A stretch of DNA of 64,000 bases from Chitinophagales bacterium (GCA_017303455.1 JAFLBM010000006.1:62001-126000); one strand, 5' to 3'. Numbered from the stretch's first letter, positions 9,318-17,266 are shown. Notes: generated from the letters alone by a model not told the origin. A program made the numbers and translations.

Positions 9318-10166
9318 TCAGCGGTGTAATGTTTTCAGTAATTCCAGGTGAGGCTGCAGGTTCTTCAACGTGTTTTTTTGAAGAAACTGCTTAAGATGTT
9401 TGTAAAAATGACTATGGTCATAATAGCCATATAAAGAATAATGAAAATCACCGGGTGAACCGGCGAGGTGAGCGGTGGCTTTGCGGATCCGCATCACCTG
9501 CAAAGCCTGCTTGGTACTGATGCCGGTGCATGTTTCAAAATAACGTTGCAGGGTACGAACCGATATATTGTGGAGGGTGGCTAATTTTTCTGATGAAACC
9601 GTGAAATCATTTTGCCGGATACAATGTTCCATAATGGTACTGACAATATTGACCTGTTGTAAAGAGCCGTCATATTTACCCAGTAAACTGGTAAAGTAAT
9701 CAGATACGGCTGTTGTTCGTTCCTTAAAAGAACCAGCTTTTTTGATCTTATTAATGATGAACTGTTCCAGTAAATAACTCAGGGGGAAAATATAACCTTT
9801 GTATTCTGCAAAGTTGATCTTCTTTTCGTAGAGTACCGGCGAAACACGGAACTTGATACCGAATAAATGATTGCCGGGTTTGTGAAAACATTCAATGGCA
9901 TTATACCGGGGTAAAAAACAATCGGTCTTCATGCTGAATTTTTTATCTGCAACCTGCATGATAAACGGGGTGCCCAGGTTAATGATATAAGTGTATCCAA
10001 TATTAGGAAACTGTGCATCGGAGAAACCTTTTGGATATTCTTTCCACAATGGATCGAATTTGGTTTCCCAGAAAAAATCAATAAAATGGTTCAGTGCAGC
10101 AGGCGGCGGCACCCGGTGGTAATTTTTTTCGAAGTGATCGGTATGAAAAAATTCAATATGCTGCAT
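9318..10166 (-). CDS. AraC-family transcriptional regulator
   Basis: 282 residues. The N-terminal ~165 residues (PPAALNHFIDFFWE near the start) resemble the DUF6597-type ligand domain seen in many Bacteroidota AraC proteins. The C-terminal ~100 residues form the double helix-turn-helix, with LATLHNISVRTLQRYFETCTG as the first helix-turn-helix and a degenerate second one ending YYDHSHFYKHLKQFLQ. The target genes cannot be read from context: the neighbours are an antiporter (convergent side) and the cytochrome/NrfD operon upstream of it on the same strand, separated by a terminator. Confidence 0.88.
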   Translation of the reverse strand: MQHIEFFHTDHFEKNYHRVPPPAALNHFIDFFWETKFDPLWKEYPKGFSDAQFPNIGYTYIINLGTPFIMQVADKKFSMKTDCFLPRYNAIECFHKPGNHLFGIKFRVSPVLYEKKINFAEYKGYIFPLSYLLEQFIINKIKKAGSFKERTTAVSDYFTSLLGKYDGSLQQVNIVSTIMEHCIRQNDFTVSSEKLATLHNISVRTLQRYFETCTGISTKQALQVMRIRKATAHLAGSPGDFHYSLYGYYDHSHFYKHLKQFLQKNTLKNLQPHLELLKTLHR

Positions 10167-10250
10167 AAATAATAGCCGGTATAAATGTAGTGGCTGTTAC
10201 CTTTAGCAGCCTGCTAAAATATATGTACGGTTAGCGGGAGGTGCAGGGAT

Positions 10251-10276
10251 AAAAAAAACCACTCCGGGGAGTGGTT
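10251..10276 (-). terminator. Intrinsic terminator of the Fe-S/NrfD/cytochrome operon
   Basis: A 9-base inverted repeat AACCACTCC / GGAGTGGTT with a GG centre (a 6-base loop is more realistic). On the minus strand it is followed by a run of eight U. It lies 20 bases beyond the cytochrome c stop at 10297. Confidence 0.8.
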
Positions 10277-10296
10277 CTGGTGGCAGAAACAATTAT

Positions 10297-10707
10297 TTAT
10301 TTAAACGTCCTCATATAATTGACGATTGCCCAGATATCGTTTGCATCAGGAATTTTCTTTTTGTAGGCAGGCATATCTTTACGTCCTTCAAATGTCTTAT
10401 AGAAAAGAGCTCCATCGGTTTGTGACTGGAAGGAAGCTTTTGTAAAATCTCCGCAATCCGTATCTAACTGGGAAGCTTTAGGACCATCACCTTTACCTTT
10501 TGTACCGTGACATGATTTGCAGTGCTGGTTATACAATGCTTTACCGGTAGCAACAGATTCTGCATCTCCTTTCAGCGGGTTGGCTTTGTTTTTAGCCGCA
10601 TCGGGAACAGGCCAGGGGTCCTGTGTGTTGTTTTTGGGCACAAAGGCCAGTAAGCCGATAGCAAAAAGACCAGCTATCATAACAATTACATTCTTTTTCA
10701 TTTTCAT
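10297..10707 (-). CDS. Monohaem cytochrome c, periplasmic
   Basis: 136 residues with an N-terminal hydrophobic segment (about residues 6-23) that is a signal peptide or anchor. The haem-binding motif is canonical, CKSCH (Cys63, Cys66, His67), followed by GTKGKGDGP; the probable axial Met lies in GRKDMPAYKKKI, and a C-terminal helix NDIWAIVNYMRTF completes a class I fold. It is the last gene of a five-gene operon, 31 bases after the Ig-like membrane protein gene, and is a good candidate for the electron acceptor or donor of the Fe-S/NrfD pair. It is the only protein of the 10-20 kb locus with standard CX2CH spacing. Confidence 0.92.
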   Translation of the reverse strand: MKMKKNVIVMIAGLFAIGLLAFVPKNNTQDPWPVPDAAKNKANPLKGDAESVATGKALYNQHCKSCHGTKGKGDGPKASQLDTDCGDFTKASFQSQTDGALFYKTFEGRKDMPAYKKKIPDANDIWAIVNYMRTFK

Positions 10708-10738
10708 TGATTTTGCTTATTAAATAGATAGAGATATA

Positions 10739-11692
10739 CTACGAGTTGGTTGCATGCGGCTGTTCTTTTCTCAGCCTGAATAATTCGTAAACAATTACAA
10801 CATAATGCCCCCAGACCGCCAGCATCAAGATAATAAAAGTGATCAACATCCACAATGGAGGATGTGAGCTCCATAAAGCTCTCGGCTGATCTTCTATTTT
10901 ATCAGATACAGGTACGCCCCATTGCTGAACAACAGCAGCTTCCAGGTTACCATACGTTTCATTTTCATCCAGCCGGGCCAGCAGGGTAATATTTCCTTTG
11001 GCATCACCGGGCAGGTCATTAGCTATTTCAGCACTGCCTTCACCATTCTCATCGGTGGTTATCTCACCGATTTTGAGTGGATTGAATGAGCGTTTAACAA
11101 AAACACCCAGTGCCGCTTCGGGAACAGGGGTTTCTTCACCGGTAGCAAGGTCAACCAGTTTTACCTGCACAGAATACAGGGAATCTTCTTTTATCGGGGT
11201 AATGGTCAGTAAAGCTCTTTTCACAGTCACTTCTCCTTCTGTACTTTCCATTTTTTTAACCGGACCCAATACCGCTTTAAAATGAAGCATTCCTTCTGCA
11301 TTCATAACCACCTGTTCTGGTTTTACACTAAAAACAGCCAGGCCGTTCCTGTCGGTAATAACAGAGCCGAGTTCCTGTTCTGCTGAATCAGTAACCTGGA
11401 AAACATTGACCTTAAGGCCATACATTTTCCGCATCTTTTTTTCAATCTTGGCCTTTACTGAAATTTTGAGGTCTACTGATTTATCAGCTTTCTGGATACT
11501 GATCAATTCAACGGAGGGAGATATCAGTTCTTCTTCGTCTGCCGCAGGTGCTTCTGCAGCGGGTTGTTGTGCAGCACTGTCAGCTTGCGCAACAGCCGGG
11601 GTGGCAGACAGTAAACACAAAATGAATCCTGCAAAGAATAACAGTTGCCGGGTTAATCCGGGGCGGGTTATTTTAGATATTGTTTGTTTCAT
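10739..11692 (-). CDS. Unrecognised Ig-like membrane protein of the NrfD operon
   Basis: 317 residues from the ATG at 11692 (MKQTISKITRP); a longer frame reaches into nrfD but starts out of frame with it and lacks the signal peptide at its beginning. It has a signal peptide ending PAVAQA, an acidic/Ala-Pro linker, then two beta-rich regions (about 50-140 and 150-245) with the repeated 'TD.NG.A.F' pattern of Ig/transthyretin-like folds (SVITDRNGLAVFSV and EITTDENGEGSAEI). One transmembrane helix follows near residues 278-301, then a short basic cytoplasmic tail. I do not recognise a named family. Its place between NrfD and cytochrome c suggests a periplasmic scaffold that holds the cytochrome near the membrane subunit. 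Confidence 0.75.
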   Translation of the reverse strand: MKQTISKITRPGLTRQLLFFAGFILCLLSATPAVAQADSAAQQPAAEAPAADEEELISPSVELISIQKADKSVDLKISVKAKIEKKMRKMYGLKVNVFQVTDSAEQELGSVITDRNGLAVFSVKPEQVVMNAEGMLHFKAVLGPVKKMESTEGEVTVKRALLTITPIKEDSLYSVQVKLVDLATGEETPVPEAALGVFVKRSFNPLKIGEITTDENGEGSAEIANDLPGDAKGNITLLARLDENETYGNLEAAVVQQWGVPVSDKIEDQPRALWSSHPPLWMLITFIILMLAVWGHYVVIVYELFRLRKEQPHATNS

Positions 11693-11733
11693 ATACTCTC
11701 TTTTTAGCAGGTGGTACTTTGCTGATTTATTGC

Positions 11734-13074
11734 TTAATGATATTCGTGTTGTAACTGGTGTTGTTCGTGCTGTGTATGCGTATCTTCTAAACCTGACACC
11801 GGTACAACCGTTACAAATTTTGACATTACGGTAAAGAACAGCAGGAACGTAGCAATACCTGCAATGGTCAATGCCCATTCAGGCCAGGTGGCCGCATATT
11901 TTACATATTCTGCTCTTGTATCCTGCATCGGTAATAAAGTTGTTTCGAGTGTAGGAACAATAATCAGGTAACGTTTTACCCACATAGCAATTACCATGAT
12001 GAATGCTACTAAAGTGATGGGACCCGGTTTGCGGGTGGCAGGAATAGCCACGATAGCGATCGGTAATACGATACCGGCGAAATTGGCAAAGAAGGTCCAC
12101 CAGCCATACTCAGCAGGGTTGAATAATTTATGGATCAGTTCGCTGTCCCATTTTTCTGAACCAAACCAGGCTGTAAAATATTCAGAGAAGGTAAAATAAC
12201 CATAGCCGGCTGCCAGCACCAGCATGATATACCCGAGGTATTTGAAATGCCGGTCTGTAAAATAATAATCCAGTTTATACATTTTCCTGTAAAACCACAT
12301 GGCCACGATCAGCAAGCCACAACCGGAGTACACAGCTCCCAAAACAAAGTAGGGTCCGAAGATGGTGCTGTGCCAGCCTGGTCTCAATGTCATACCAAAA
12401 ATCCAGGAAAGAATAGAGGCAACAACAATGGACAGCGGGATCATAATGATCGCCATCAGGTTTTGAGAGATCAGTAAGTGTCTTTTCTGGCTGGCAGCGC
12501 CACGATAACCTAATGCAAGTATCTTATATAATTTCTGTTTCCATTTCGGAACATCCAGTTTGGCATCACGGTAAACAGAGAAATCTTTAATGAGTGCCAG
12601 GTAAAGAAACAGGACACTACCGGCAAAGAAGGTAACAACAGCCATCACATCCCAGGTAAGCGGGGATTGTATTCTTGGATAAATAAATAAGTGGTGCATC
12701 CTGTCGAAGCGGCCCACACAAAGCAAGATAAAAATCGGTCCCACGATCACTGAGATCAGCGTCATGAACTGGGCAAGCCTGATAATAGGTTTACCCCAGG
12801 TAACTTTGGATAAGTGAAGGATACCGGCAATGATGGCACCTGCATAACTGAGCCCGATAAAAAAGATAAAGTTGACGATGAACAGACCCCAAACCACGTT
12901 GTCTCTCATTCCTGTTACACCATGTCCTTTGGCAATCTGCAGGTATAATGCATATAAGCCCACGAGAATGCAGAGCACATAAAAGATGGTCCAGCCCCAG
13001 GCTCTTTTACCGTATGTTTCGATATTCTTACGTTGATAATCGAAAGCTTCCTGTTGATATGTATTGAGTTCCAT
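11734..13074 (-). CDS. nrfD: NrfD/PsrC-family integral membrane quinone-interacting subunit
   Basis: 446 residues, about nine to ten hydrophobic helices. It fits the NrfD/PsrC/ActC family, which binds quinone in the membrane and passes electrons to or from a periplasmic Fe-S subunit. Visible family features are the second-helix stretch VNFIFFIGLSYAGAIIAGIL (about 67-86) and the short charged loop GRFDRMHHLF (about 121-130). The C-terminus is His/Gln-rich. The gene lies 39 bases after the Fe-S protein gene, the usual order for such pairs. There is no molybdopterin catalytic subunit in the operon, so the pair may act as a quinol:cytochrome c oxidoreductase with the downstream cytochrome. Confidence 0.88.
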   Translation of the reverse strand: MELNTYQQEAFDYQRKNIETYGKRAWGWTIFYVLCILVGLYALYLQIAKGHGVTGMRDNVVWGLFIVNFIFFIGLSYAGAIIAGILHLSKVTWGKPIIRLAQFMTLISVIVGPIFILLCVGRFDRMHHLFIYPRIQSPLTWDVMAVVTFFAGSVLFLYLALIKDFSVYRDAKLDVPKWKQKLYKILALGYRGAASQKRHLLISQNLMAIIMIPLSIVVASILSWIFGMTLRPGWHSTIFGPYFVLGAVYSGCGLLIVAMWFYRKMYKLDYYFTDRHFKYLGYIMLVLAAGYGYFTFSEYFTAWFGSEKWDSELIHKLFNPAEYGWWTFFANFAGIVLPIAIVAIPATRKPGPITLVAFIMVIAMWVKRYLIIVPTLETTLLPMQDTRAEYVKYAATWPEWALTIAGIATFLLFFTVMSKFVTVVPVSGLEDTHTQHEQHQLQHEYH

Positions 13075-13113
13075 AATTAAGTATTCATTGAGAAAGTTGA
13101 AGAATGGGTTTGC

Positions 13114-14082
13114 TTATTCCTTTGCTTCAAGCAGATCCTTGTAATCTTTAAATCTTTCCTTGATGGCTGAATCAGCATCCTGGTATCCTTTTTCCACTGG
13201 GAATGACCTGTCTTTTGGCGGCAGGTAATAGACCCTTGGTTTGGTACCAAGCTCTTCCTGGTAGCGGTAAGCTGCCCTGTCTTTGATCAATTGGCTGAAA
13301 CTGACTGTTTCAAGACCATTGCTGACCGTATCTTCATTTTCATCTCCAAAATAGAATACCCCATTAGGACAAGCTTCCACACAAGGCGGGAGCAGGCCTT
13401 CCCGGGCACGATCGGGGCAGAAATCACATTTCTCCACGGTACCCACTTTAGCAGGAATACCTGTTTCGGGGTTGGAGGTCAAACTTCTTATATCAAAAGG
13501 CTGATCGGGTTCATCCCAGTTAAATACACGGGTGGAGTAGGGACAAGCTGCCATACAGAACTTACAGCCAATACAACGTTCATTATCTATCAATACAAGA
13601 CCATCTTGTCTTTTGAAAGTGGCATCAACGGGACAAACCTTTACACAAGGAGGGTTGTCACAATGAAAACATTGTTTGGGGAACCAGTAAGGAGCCGCTT
13701 TTTCGCTGTCCTGTAAAAGTTTTACAGTCAGCCATTCGGTTTCTTTCGGACGATAGTGCCATTTCTGACAGGCACTGACGCAGCTTCTTGCATTTTTGCA
13801 ACTGGCCAGGTCCACCACCATCACGAATTTTTTACCGGCAATACCTTCCCTGGCTTCCAGTTTGGAAACAATGGCCATATGTTCCTCATGCTTCAGGTAA
13901 GCAGAGTCGATCTCTACGATCTCTCCGTTGGGTGATAAGAGTTTTACCTTATCTCCTGTAGTTGCTTTTTTTGAAGAGCAGGAACAAGCCAGGCTGCCAC
14001 AGGCAGTAGCTGCTACTGTTGCAATAGCCGCAGTTTTTATAAAATCCCGGCGACCTTTGTCATTTATTTCTTCTTGTTTCAT
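13114..14082 (-). CDS. Tat-exported four-cluster ferredoxin-like Fe-S protein
   Basis: 322 residues. The N-terminus has a twin-arginine signal, GRRDFIKTAAIATVAATA, then SLACSC, which may be lipidated. Cysteine groups: Cys95-Cys101-Cys105 (group I), Cys138-141-146-150 (CFHCDNPPCVKVCP), Cys170-173-176-180 (CIGCKFCMAACP) and Cys219-222-234-238. This is the HybA/DmsB/PsrB pattern. Group I lacks its second Cys (Ala98 in CKNARSC), so one cluster is probably three-Cys ligated. It forms the electron-transfer partner of the NrfD gene that follows. Residues 45-60 (KVKLLSPNGEIVEIDS) resemble the 75-residue protein encoded just upstream. Confidence 0.9.
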   Translation of the reverse strand: MKQEEINDKGRRDFIKTAAIATVAATACGSLACSCSSKKATTGDKVKLLSPNGEIVEIDSAYLKHEEHMAIVSKLEAREGIAGKKFVMVVDLASCKNARSCVSACQKWHYRPKETEWLTVKLLQDSEKAAPYWFPKQCFHCDNPPCVKVCPVDATFKRQDGLVLIDNERCIGCKFCMAACPYSTRVFNWDEPDQPFDIRSLTSNPETGIPAKVGTVEKCDFCPDRAREGLLPPCVEACPNGVFYFGDENEDTVSNGLETVSFSQLIKDRAAYRYQEELGTKPRVYYLPPKDRSFPVEKGYQDADSAIKERFKDYKDLLEAKE

Positions 14083-14115
14083 GGTGCTTATTATTAATAA
14101 GGAGCATTAGGGTTA

Positions 14116-14343
14116 TCAGCTGTTTTCTTTCGAGGGATTTTTCATCCAGTCAAAAATTTGTTGATTTGTAGCCTTCTGCTTCTTAGTGAGTTCGTCCAGA
14201 ATAGCTTTATCCACTTCTACCAGTTTGCCATCTGCTGTCAGCATTTTCACTATTTCGGCAGGGGCTGTTTTTTTATCAGCTGAAATGAAGAGGGATAAAA
14301 AATCCCGGCGGGATGTATTAGCTGGTTTTTTGTTGTTTCCCAT
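14116..14343 (-). CDS. 75-residue Tat-like mini-protein heading the NrfD operon
   Basis: First gene of the operon, 33 bases before the Fe-S protein gene. Residues 11-19 read SRRDFLSLF, a twin-arginine-like motif, but the following segment is short and weakly hydrophobic, so export is uncertain. Residues 31-46 (IVKMLTADGKLVEVDK) align without gaps to residues 45-60 of the Fe-S protein (KVKLLSPNGEIVEIDS). The rest is a charged helix. It contains no Cys. It looks like a stand-alone copy of the linker that follows the Tat signal in the neighbouring Fe-S subunit. I do not know the function; an assembly or Tat-proofreading role is a guess. Confidence 0.75.
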   Translation of the reverse strand: MGNNKKPANTSRRDFLSLFISADKKTAPAEIVKMLTADGKLVEVDKAILDELTKKQKATNQQIFDWMKNPSKENS

Positions 14344-14437
14344 AACAAGTGATTTTAAGTTTCTTAAACGTAAAAAAACGAGACTGCAACTTATCTACGA
14401 GTTGTTGACAGTTCCATGATAGGAGTCAAGATTCTAA

Positions 14438-14451
14438 GTGAGATATGTCAC
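14438..14451. promoter_or_regulatory. Crp/Fnr-like dyad upstream of the NrfD operon
   Basis: GTGAGATATGTCAC has the form GTGA-N6-TCAC and lies 95 bases upstream of the first start codon of the NrfD operon. The same 14-base form (GTGAGAATTATCAC) occurs at 17198-17211 in the divergent control region of the lipoprotein/barrel operons. The shape fits Crp/Fnr-type regulators. No regulator gene of that type is in the window. Confidence 0.5.
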
Positions 14452-14491
14452 AATCATCCTCGTTAGCGTCAGGTCGTTGGTTGATATGCAC

Positions 14492-14524
14492 AAAAAAAAT
14501 CACCCAGCATAAGTTTGGGTGATT
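14492..14524 (-). terminator. Intrinsic terminator after the first DUF5777 barrel gene
   Basis: AATCACCCA / TGGGTGATT, a 9-base stem with a 9-base loop; on the minus strand the stem is followed by U8. It lies about 40 bases beyond the barrel stop at 14564 and separates that operon from the NrfD operon. Confidence 0.85.
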
Positions 14525-14563
14525 CTTATAAGGTAGTAATTCGAAGAAATGATCAGCTTGCTA

Positions 14564-15448
14564 TTAGAAATTCCACAATCTTGTTATATTAAAACCAATT
14601 ACAAACTGTCCATCCCGGAAATCATTCCTGTTGAAAACATTGTTGCTTTGAGGTACGATACCATAATAGTTACCAAAAAAAACCTGGAAGGCATGTGAGC
14701 TGGTCGTGGTTTCAAATCCAAAGCAAATATTGGGATGAGGGTTATTGGTGGTATGCTGCGTTAAGGGCTGATCATACCCGGCAATAATAGCGGACTTTTC
14801 TGTTATTTTATAACGTCCCAAAAATGACAGAGCCAGGTGCCCGTTCTCCATCTTTTTCTGAATCAGTCCATCTTTATCAACATAAGCTTCTACGTTGTTA
14901 AACCAGGAGAAGCTTGGTGCCACCTGTGCAGAAAAATTCTTGGTGATCTTCCTGGCAATAATCAGTTGATTGAAATAAGAAAACCGGTGAGCATTATACC
15001 TGAAATTGCTTTTATTCCGGGTATCTGCAACGATATTACCAAAGTAGGCTACACTGATCGGCATTTTATTGTTAGCCGTTTGTTGTAATAATGAATACTT
15101 GGCATTCAGGTCTAGTTGGCTTCTTTCTTTTGTTATTCCTATCCCAACAAAAAGATTCTTCACCGGGGCATAGTTGATACCCAACCTGATGTTAGAGGGA
15201 GCGAAAAGGCCATACAAGTCTTTTGATCCATTATCAATAGTACCAAAGCGATGCTGAATATCAAACTCCAGCGTACCTTTTATGGGTACCATTACAGTTT
15301 GATTATCCATCAACCAAACACTTCCAAAAGTGTTTTTTACCGGCTTCGATTTTACAGGAATAGTTGTTTCAGTTGTCTCCTGTGCAAATAAGCCGCCTGT
15401 AAGAAAACCAACAGATAAAAACAGCAATATATTTTTATAATATTTCAT
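14564..15448 (-). CDS. DUF5777-type outer-membrane beta-barrel protein (first copy)
   Basis: 294 residues from the ATG at 15448 (MKYYKNILLFLSVGFLTGG), where a signal peptide starts; a longer frame overlapping the previous gene was rejected. The mature part has alternating hydrophobic/polar strands and ends in the aromatic signature NITRLWNF, typical of an outer-membrane barrel. Conserved blocks include FDIQHRFGTIDNGSKDLYGL, LGINYAPVKNLFVGIGITKE and LIIARKITKNFSAQVAPSFSWFN. A second copy with the same block order (HHFSPLW..., FDYSPTTFMNLGLA, LLVARKFSDKFSLQLMPTLVYF) lies at 19264-20175. It is the last gene of a three-gene operon behind two haem-type lipoproteins, which suggests a pore or docking partner for them. 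Confidence 0.8.
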   Translation of the reverse strand: MKYYKNILLFLSVGFLTGGLFAQETTETTIPVKSKPVKNTFGSVWLMDNQTVMVPIKGTLEFDIQHRFGTIDNGSKDLYGLFAPSNIRLGINYAPVKNLFVGIGITKERSQLDLNAKYSLLQQTANNKMPISVAYFGNIVADTRNKSNFRYNAHRFSYFNQLIIARKITKNFSAQVAPSFSWFNNVEAYVDKDGLIQKKMENGHLALSFLGRYKITEKSAIIAGYDQPLTQHTTNNPHPNICFGFETTTSSHAFQVFFGNYYGIVPQSNNVFNRNDFRDGQFVIGFNITRLWNF

Positions 15449-15458
15449 AATTCTTTTT

Positions 15459-15854
15459 TTAATTGTTTTGTGCGCCTTGTTTGATCCAGGCAAGAACCAG
15501 TGCATTATAGTCTTTATCCGGGCCTGTCAAGGGCATGGGGATTCCCTTTTTGCCGGTCATCCATAAGTATAATTCACTGCTCTGCGGGGTGGAGGTGTTC
15601 ATATAGGTACCAGCTGATAAGGACAGATAAGCATTGGCCGAAGTTAGATCCGGGGCTTTGGCTCCGGCGCTGTGGCAACCACTGTTATTACAGCTTTTAT
15701 TGAAAATCGGTATGATGTCGTTGGCAAAACTTACGGGACGGGTAATCTCGTCACCACTGTCCAGTATAACTGTTTTGTCTTTATAACATCCGCCTAGTAA
15801 ACCGGTAATAAAAATGGACGCCACAACCCACAAGACTGTTTTTTTTTGTAACAT
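15459..15854 (-). CDS. Small lipoprotein with CX4CH cytochrome-like domain
   Basis: 131 residues. The signal ends in LLGGC, a lipobox. The single domain runs from ISF-type strand VSFANDIIPIFNKSC through CNNSGCH (Cys55, Cys60, His61), a distal Met in GIPMPLTG and a closing helix ALVLAWIKQGA. This is the order seen in the monohaem c domains of Planctomycete/Bacteroidota surface proteins: haem motif, Met-Pro ligand loop, WI..GA helix. The haem motif has four residues between the cysteines rather than two. It lies 33 bases after the preceding gene and 10 bases before the barrel gene. Haem binding is likely but not proven by sequence. Confidence 0.8.
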   Translation of the reverse strand: MLQKKTVLWVVASIFITGLLGGCYKDKTVILDSGDEITRPVSFANDIIPIFNKSCNNSGCHSAGAKAPDLTSANAYLSLSAGTYMNTSTPQSSELYLWMTGKKGIPMPLTGPDKDYNALVLAWIKQGAQNN

Positions 15855-15887
15855 GGTCTGTGTTTTAATTTTATTAAAATGGTGCGG

Positions 15888-17087
15888 TTATTTTTTAAAT
15901 TTCAGTACAAGGTTTGCTTTAATGGAGTGTGCAATTTGTGCATTTTCAAAAATCGCAAATCCAAAGTATTGATCCTGTAAGGAAGTGAAGTCTATATCAT
16001 AAACTGTATCTGTGGTTTTCAAAGCTCTTTTAAATTCCATAGTCCAACCTGTACCTGCTGTATAAACCGCTTTACAAGGGATATCGCCCATACTGCCGGT
16101 ATATGAATCATTCAGGGTTACACCCGGTACTGCTTTGGGGCCAACGCTACCACCAATGCGCTGGTAATCGTTACCCACATTCGGATCAATAGTGGAAGCA
16201 TCACTTAATGTCAGCACACCATTTGCATCTACTGTCGTTACCAGTTTAGCTGTACCGGCGGTTACTTCTGAGTTCATGATCCAGCCATAATCTGTTCTGC
16301 CGGGAATAATATATTTAGGAACAGATACGTTTCCTATACCAGGCTGGTTAAGGGTTTGTGTATTGTTTTGGTATACATCAACACCCGGATCTGCTTTTCT
16401 TCCATTGGGGTAAGTATTGTCTTGGTACTGATCATGTATTTGATTTGCAGCATTAACCCCTCCTCTTACAGATTTCCAATGCCACATATCAATTTTTTCA
16501 GATGGATAATTTGTATAGTGGCGGCTGGAAAGATCAGCAGCAGGTAAACCAGTATGACAGGATTTATAGCAGGTACCACTATTCCATCCGCTTACTGAAT
16601 TATTTATATTCCAGAGAAAAGCCATTTTATCTTCGTAAAAAGGTTGACGATATGGGCTGGTGGTAAAATCAAATGTACCTGACTCCTGCGCCCATCTTTT
16701 AGTAATGGGGTTAAAATACCAGGGACTCCTTTTTAGAGACTGAGTTGGGTCAGCCCATTGCACCAGAAAATAAATATTATTATCATCGTAAGCAGATCTC
16801 ATTTTTACCCAGGGTATGATATTCCCGGTATAACCCCTGAAAACATCACCGGTTACTTCGGGTACGGATGTGCTGAATTCAAGAACCGGGCTATTATCCC
16901 AGCCGGCATCCACAACTCCATCGATGGCAGGGGGTGCTGTTGTTTTTACTGCAACAAGGTCTGTAGCACTGTTAATTACCTGTGGGGTATCTAAAACCTG
17001 GTCGTCTTTTGTACAGCTAACCACATAGCCAACTAAAAGGATAAAGGTTGCGATTACCCACAGGTACTTCGAATTAACTTGTTTCAT
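15888..17087 (-). CDS. Lipoprotein with ethylbenzene-dehydrogenase-type haem domain and CX3CH motif
   Basis: 399 residues from the ATG at 17087 (MKQVNSKYLW); the frame upstream of it has no signal peptide. The lipobox is YVVSC. The body resembles the EB_dh/DOMON-like haem-binding family: APPAIDGVVDAGWDNSPVLEF at the start, DNNIYFLVQWADPTQSL, and the conserved IDMWHWKSVRGG segment likely to supply haem ligands. Between these lies TCYKSCHTG (Cys173, Cys177, His178), a c-type-like motif with three spacer residues. First gene of the minus-strand operon, reading away from the dyad-rich control region. Probably a periplasm- or surface-facing haem protein; whether it holds one b haem, one c haem or both is open. 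Confidence 0.8.
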   Translation of the reverse strand: MKQVNSKYLWVIATFILLVGYVVSCTKDDQVLDTPQVINSATDLVAVKTTAPPAIDGVVDAGWDNSPVLEFSTSVPEVTGDVFRGYTGNIIPWVKMRSAYDDNNIYFLVQWADPTQSLKRSPWYFNPITKRWAQESGTFDFTTSPYRQPFYEDKMAFLWNINNSVSGWNSGTCYKSCHTGLPAADLSSRHYTNYPSEKIDMWHWKSVRGGVNAANQIHDQYQDNTYPNGRKADPGVDVYQNNTQTLNQPGIGNVSVPKYIIPGRTDYGWIMNSEVTAGTAKLVTTVDANGVLTLSDASTIDPNVGNDYQRIGGSVGPKAVPGVTLNDSYTGSMGDIPCKAVYTAGTGWTMEFKRALKTTDTVYDIDFTSLQDQYFGFAIFENAQIAHSIKANLVLKFKK

Positions 17088-17176
17088 ATAAGCGTTTTTA
17101 AATTGATAATAAATCCTAATCGAGCATGTTTTTTTAGAACAAATGCAAGTTATAACCACTTCATGTGACGCTTATA

Positions 17177-17188
17177 TGACAGTTGTCA
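17177..17188. promoter_or_regulatory. Palindrome TGAC-N4-GTCA, copy 1
   Basis: TGACAGTTGTCA in the divergent control region between the two lipoprotein/barrel operons. A second dyad of the same form is centred exactly 70 bases away (17247-17258). Confidence 0.5.
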
Positions 17189-17197
17189 ATAGCCAAT

Positions 17198-17211
17198 GTG
17201 AGAATTATCAC
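17198..17211. promoter_or_regulatory. Crp/Fnr-like dyad GTGA-N6-TCAC in the divergent region
   Basis: GTGAGAATTATCAC; within the extended string TGTGA-N6-TCACG it is one base from a Crp-type site. It shares its form with the dyad upstream of the NrfD operon at 14438-14451, which suggests co-regulation of all three operons. Confidence 0.5.
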
Positions 17212-17246
17212 GAATTGTAATATTTGATTTAAATAAGTCCCATGTG

Positions 17247-17258
17247 TGACAAAAGTCA
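17247..17258. promoter_or_regulatory. Palindrome TGAC-N4-GTCA, copy 2
   Basis: TGACAAAAGTCA; same arms and spacing as the dyad at 17177-17188. Likely a second binding site for the same dimeric regulator, nearer the plus-strand operon. Confidence 0.5.
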
Positions 17259-17266
17259 TATTGGAA

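Noticed and set aside
10297..14343. Operon read as alternative complex III (Act)
   Set aside because: There is no pentahaem ActA, no fused molybdopterin-like/Fe-S ActB, no DUF3341 ActD and no second NrfD. Only the NrfD, Fe-S and monohaem cytochrome elements are shared.
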